A program made the translations under genes and the position numbers. Positions 61,390 through 64,000 of a stretch of 64,000 bases of DNA are shown piece by piece. This DNA comes from Parabacteroides sp. TM07-1AC (GTDB lineage: Bacteria > Bacteroidota > Bacteroidia > Bacteroidales > Tannerellaceae). The stretch spans positions 250,667-314,666 of the forward strand of contig NZ_QUKD01000008.1 in NCBI RefSeq assembly GCF_003480915.1. The letters are read 5' to 3'. Every line of letters starts with the position of its first letter. Within the stretch, counting starts at the first letter, position 1. The notes under the pieces were generated by a model. It had not been told where the DNA came from. It did not search any database and saw only the letters and a list, made by a program, of their open reading frames with translations.

Positions 61390-63558
61390 ATGACACTACA
61401 AGAAATAAATAAAGCATACAACCGTATAATCGGTTCATTAGATAGCAAGGAATTAAAGAATGCTTTTGATTCCATTCAGGCTCTCATATCCGGAAGTCGC
61501 GAATTATCGTTCCAGGATAAACTGAATGAATTGCAGGATACCTATAAATATATGTTACGTTATCGTATCGAAGGAGCTAAAGATCCGATGCAGGAGCAAA
61601 TATATAACAAGATACAAACATCTTCGTACGAACTGGTCGACCGAATCAGGCACAAAGCACTGGCCGTCGAATCTCCTCTAGCCTTTTACAGCCGGCGCAG
61701 AAGTCTGAAGGTTCAACCGAATGTGACGTTCGAGAACTTGCATCTCCAGCTCAGCAAACATTATGCTACAGGCAACAATGCTGAATACGATGCCATACTG
61801 ATGGTCCTGTTCAACAAAATATGGGTATCCGATCCTTTTACGGTCGAAGAAGCTTTTGTAATAAAGAATATCCTTTTCGATAACGAACTTCCGTTCACAA
61901 CCGGTTGCCAAATCGTTTCATCATTGATGCTCGGACTTCAGGCGGCTTTCGATCTAGAAAAGCTCATGTTGCTGTTCGACGCTGCCGGTCATGAAAATGA
62001 AGAAATTAAAGTACGTGCATTAATTTCAATCCTGCTGACATTATATGTCTACAGAAAAAGGACGGCACTCTATCCGCAAATAATCAACAGACTGGATGCC
62101 CTTTCAGAGACTCCGGGCTTCACAAAAGCCATACGAACGATCACTTTGCGTTTCATCCTGGCCCGTGAAACAGAGAAGATCACTCGGAAACTACAGAACG
62201 AGATCATTCCTGAGATGATGAAGTTAAGTCCGAAGATCAGTAATAAAATAAATCTGAAAGATATTACACCGGAACAGTTGGGAGAAGAAATGAATCCTGA
62301 ATGGGAAAATATATTCGCCGACAGTTCACTGGGAAAAAAGATGGAAGAATTCAGCGAACTGCAGCAAGAAGGTGCCGATGTGATGCACTCCACATTCGTT
62401 CATTTGAAAAGCTTCCCATTTTTCCGCGAATTAAGTAACTGGCTATTGCCTTTCACCACCGAACATTCATCGTTTGGTGACCGTTTCAATCAAAATAATG
62501 GGGAAAAACAGATGTTGGATTCCATGACTCTTGCTGCATTCATGTGTAATTCCGACAAATATTCATTATATTTCAGCATGATGCAACTGCCTGAAGAAGC
62601 TAAGAAAATGATGATGAATCAATTTGACAGCCAGGCTTCTGAAATGATCCAGCAGAATAAGGAAGAACTGATCAGCAAACGGGGAAAACTGGAAACTATT
62701 ACTGGACAGTATATACAGGACTTATACCGTTTCTTCAAAATATATCCGGGTCATTTGGACTTCAACGACATTTTCACAATGCCTTTGGACTTCCACAATT
62801 TAAGTATCTTGCGTCCGTATATTTCCGATGAAGAAAGTTTAAGCAGTATTGCTGAATACTATCTGCGTAAAAATTATTTCAGCGATGCTTTGACTATATT
62901 CAACCAGCTTGCTGAAACAAATCAGGAAAGTGATATTCTTTTCCAGAAGATAGGCTACTGCAAGCAGATGAATGATGACTTACAAGGGGCTTTGGAAGCC
63001 TACCTGCGAGCCGATCTTCTAAATCCAGGAAGCAAATGGGTTATCCGACGGATAGCCGGTTGTTATCGTTCTCTAAAAGAACCGGAAGAAGCATTAAAAT
63101 ATTATCGCAGATACGAAAAACTGAATCCCGACAATTTGTCAATTACGATTAGTATAGGACATTGTTATTTGGAACTCAGAAACTACAGTGAAGCATTAAA
63201 ATGTTTTTATAAAGTCGACTATCTAGATAGTAACAATAAAGCATGGCGCCCTATCGCATGGTGCTCATTCCTGACCGGTAAATATGACCAGGCACGCAAC
63301 TACTATAAAAAGATACTGGCCAACCAACCCAATACACAAGACCTGTTAAACGCAGGCCATACGGAATGGGCATTGCAAAACATAAAGGGAGCCATAGAGT
63401 TCTATAGGCAAGCTGTAGAAAAAGAAAACAGGGACTTCTATAAATTCCAGGAAGAGTTTAATCAAGATATTCCGGATTTGATTGTAGCCGGCATAGAAGA
63501 TACTGAAATATCTTTGATGATGGATCAATTAAGATATGTATTAAGCGACTCTTTATAA
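61390..63558 (+). CDS. TPR-repeat protein, cytoplasmic, function unknown
   Basis: 722 residues without signal peptide or membrane segment. The N-terminal ~450 residues are helical and unassigned. From about residue 490 there are TPR-type repeats: YYLRKNYFSDALTIFNQLAE, DLQGALEAYLRADLLNPGSKW, KEPEEALKYYRRYEKLNPDN, YSEALKCFYKVDYLDSNNKAW, YDQARNYYKKILANQPNTQD, IKGAIEFYRQAVEKENRD. TPR arrays mediate protein-protein contacts. Adjacent genes (lepA, rrn) give no clear functional hint. It ends with a bidirectional terminator before 5S rRNA. Confidence 0.85.
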   Translation: MTLQEINKAYNRIIGSLDSKELKNAFDSIQALISGSRELSFQDKLNELQDTYKYMLRYRIEGAKDPMQEQIYNKIQTSSYELVDRIRHKALAVESPLAFYSRRRSLKVQPNVTFENLHLQLSKHYATGNNAEYDAILMVLFNKIWVSDPFTVEEAFVIKNILFDNELPFTTGCQIVSSLMLGLQAAFDLEKLMLLFDAAGHENEEIKVRALISILLTLYVYRKRTALYPQIINRLDALSETPGFTKAIRTITLRFILARETEKITRKLQNEIIPEMMKLSPKISNKINLKDITPEQLGEEMNPEWENIFADSSLGKKMEEFSELQQEGADVMHSTFVHLKSFPFFRELSNWLLPFTTEHSSFGDRFNQNNGEKQMLDSMTLAAFMCNSDKYSLYFSMMQLPEEAKKMMMNQFDSQASEMIQQNKEELISKRGKLETITGQYIQDLYRFFKIYPGHLDFNDIFTMPLDFHNLSILRPYISDEESLSSIAEYYLRKNYFSDALTIFNQLAETNQESDILFQKIGYCKQMNDDLQGALEAYLRADLLNPGSKWVIRRIAGCYRSLKEPEEALKYYRRYEKLNPDNLSITISIGHCYLELRNYSEALKCFYKVDYLDSNNKAWRPIAWCSFLTGKYDQARNYYKKILANQPNTQDLLNAGHTEWALQNIKGAIEFYRQAVEKENRDFYKFQEEFNQDIPDLIVAGIEDTEISLMMDQLRYVLSDSL

Positions 63559-63574
63559 CATTCACTATAAACGG

Positions 63575-63612
63575 AAAAGTCCTATTCATTAAAGCATGAA
63601 CAGGACTTTTTT
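63575..63612. terminator. Terminator after the TPR gene
   Basis: AAAAGTCCTATTCAT (63575-63589) pairs with ATGAACAGGACTTTT (63596-63610), one mismatch, followed by TTTA on the plus strand; A-runs on the other side make it usable in both directions. Confidence 0.88.
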
Positions 63613-63699
63613 ATTAAAATTCGAATTGATATAATCGATAACCCGATTGATCTGTTTCGTATGGTCCTGTTGTTAGGAATACACATTTACATATAAAAC

Positions 63700-63734
63700 A
63701 AAAAAGGAATCCACTCTTTCGAATGAACTCCTTT
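63700..63734 (-). terminator. rrn operon terminator
   Basis: On the minus strand AAAGGAGTTCATTC (63734-63721) and GAGTGGATTCCTTT (63716-63703) form a 14-bp stem with three G-T pairs and a GAAA tetraloop, followed by T-rich sequence. It lies about 27 bases after the 5S rRNA 3' end. Confidence 0.85.
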
Positions 63735-63758
63735 TGTCTTTCAGCTTTCGCCTGAATA

Positions 63759-63869
<111 letters not shown>

Positions 63870-64000
63870 ATTTCCTTTAAGATGTTTGACTTTGGACAAC
63901 GTTACTCTAAGAGTAACCAGAGAGCGAATCAATAATTGTCAATTCTCAATTGTCAATTCTCAATTCTTCAGATATATCAACCCTTTCTCCGGAAAAAGAA
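63870..64000 (-). other. 23S-5S spacer (partial) with tandem 14-base repeat
   Basis: Contains a small hairpin GTTACTC/GAGTAAC (63901-63917) and two perfect tandem copies of ATTGTCAATTCTCA (63935-63948, 63949-63962) followed by a partial third. No tRNA is seen in the visible part, and the 23S 3' end is not recognisable within the window. Confidence 0.6.

Overview
The window looks like a chromosomal stretch from a gut-type Bacteroidales bacterium, most likely Tannerellaceae (Parabacteroides-like). The evidence is gene content (lepA, FeoA-FeoB fusion, Ser-type sulfatases, OxyR, carboxynorspermidine dehydrogenase, a DAHP synthase with a C-terminal chorismate mutase), repeated Bacteroidetes -7 promoter boxes (TAnnTTTG) just upstream of start codons, and a type IX secretion sorting domain, which argues against Bacteroides sensu stricto. 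The species cannot be fixed from the sequence alone.

Layout. 1-3.7 kb: 3' end of a large T9SS-exported repeat protein plus an outer-membrane barrel. 3.8-4.7 kb: oxyR. 4.8-8.9 kb: an aromatic amino acid operon (prephenate dehydratase, aminotransferase, DAHP synthase/chorismate mutase, prephenate dehydrogenase) preceded by a Phe/Tyr-rich leader peptide with terminator and antiterminator, i.e. a translation-coupled attenuator. 9.0-14.6 kb (minus): an esterase and two Ser-type sulfatases. 14.8-18.0 kb: topB, a YoeB-type toxin-antitoxin pair and a NUDIX hydrolase. 18.0-21.4 kb: a VapE-type primase/helicase plus HU-like protein module bordered on both sides by clusters of a GGTGAACGGTTT-type repeat, with REP-like palindromes and iteron-like repeats. 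21.4-27.5 kb (minus): glmM, a DUF4827-like lipoprotein, nrnA, comEC, rpe, a small protein and an ECF-type sigma factor. 27.7-30.7 kb: a FadL-type barrel and a secreted low-complexity protein. 31.1-34.8 kb: carboxynorspermidine dehydrogenase, a radical SAM protein, bcp and recA. 35.0-40.7 kb: a glycan operon (FemAB/GNAT-like, deacetylase-like, wecB, two glycosyltransferases). 40.7-42.5 kb: a GT39-like membrane glycosyltransferase and folK. 42.7-45.4 kb: feoAB and a Cys-rich FeoB-associated peptide behind a palindromic operator. 45.4-58.4 kb: an AT-richer surface polysaccharide locus (polymerase/ligase, WecG-type GT, acyltransferase, F420-hydrogenase-beta-like protein, flippase, GT4, pyruvyl transferase, two GT2, Wzz-like and Wza-like proteins). 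58.5-63.6 kb: CvfB-like S1 protein, lepA, a TPR protein. 63.76-63.87 kb: 5S rRNA on the minus strand, the tail of an rrn operon entering from the right.

Functionally the window is mostly housekeeping and envelope biology. The most instructive regulatory structure is the Phe/Tyr attenuator. The most unexplained structure is the VapE/HU module with its flanking repeat clusters. No tRNA, CRISPR array, transposase or integrase was seen.
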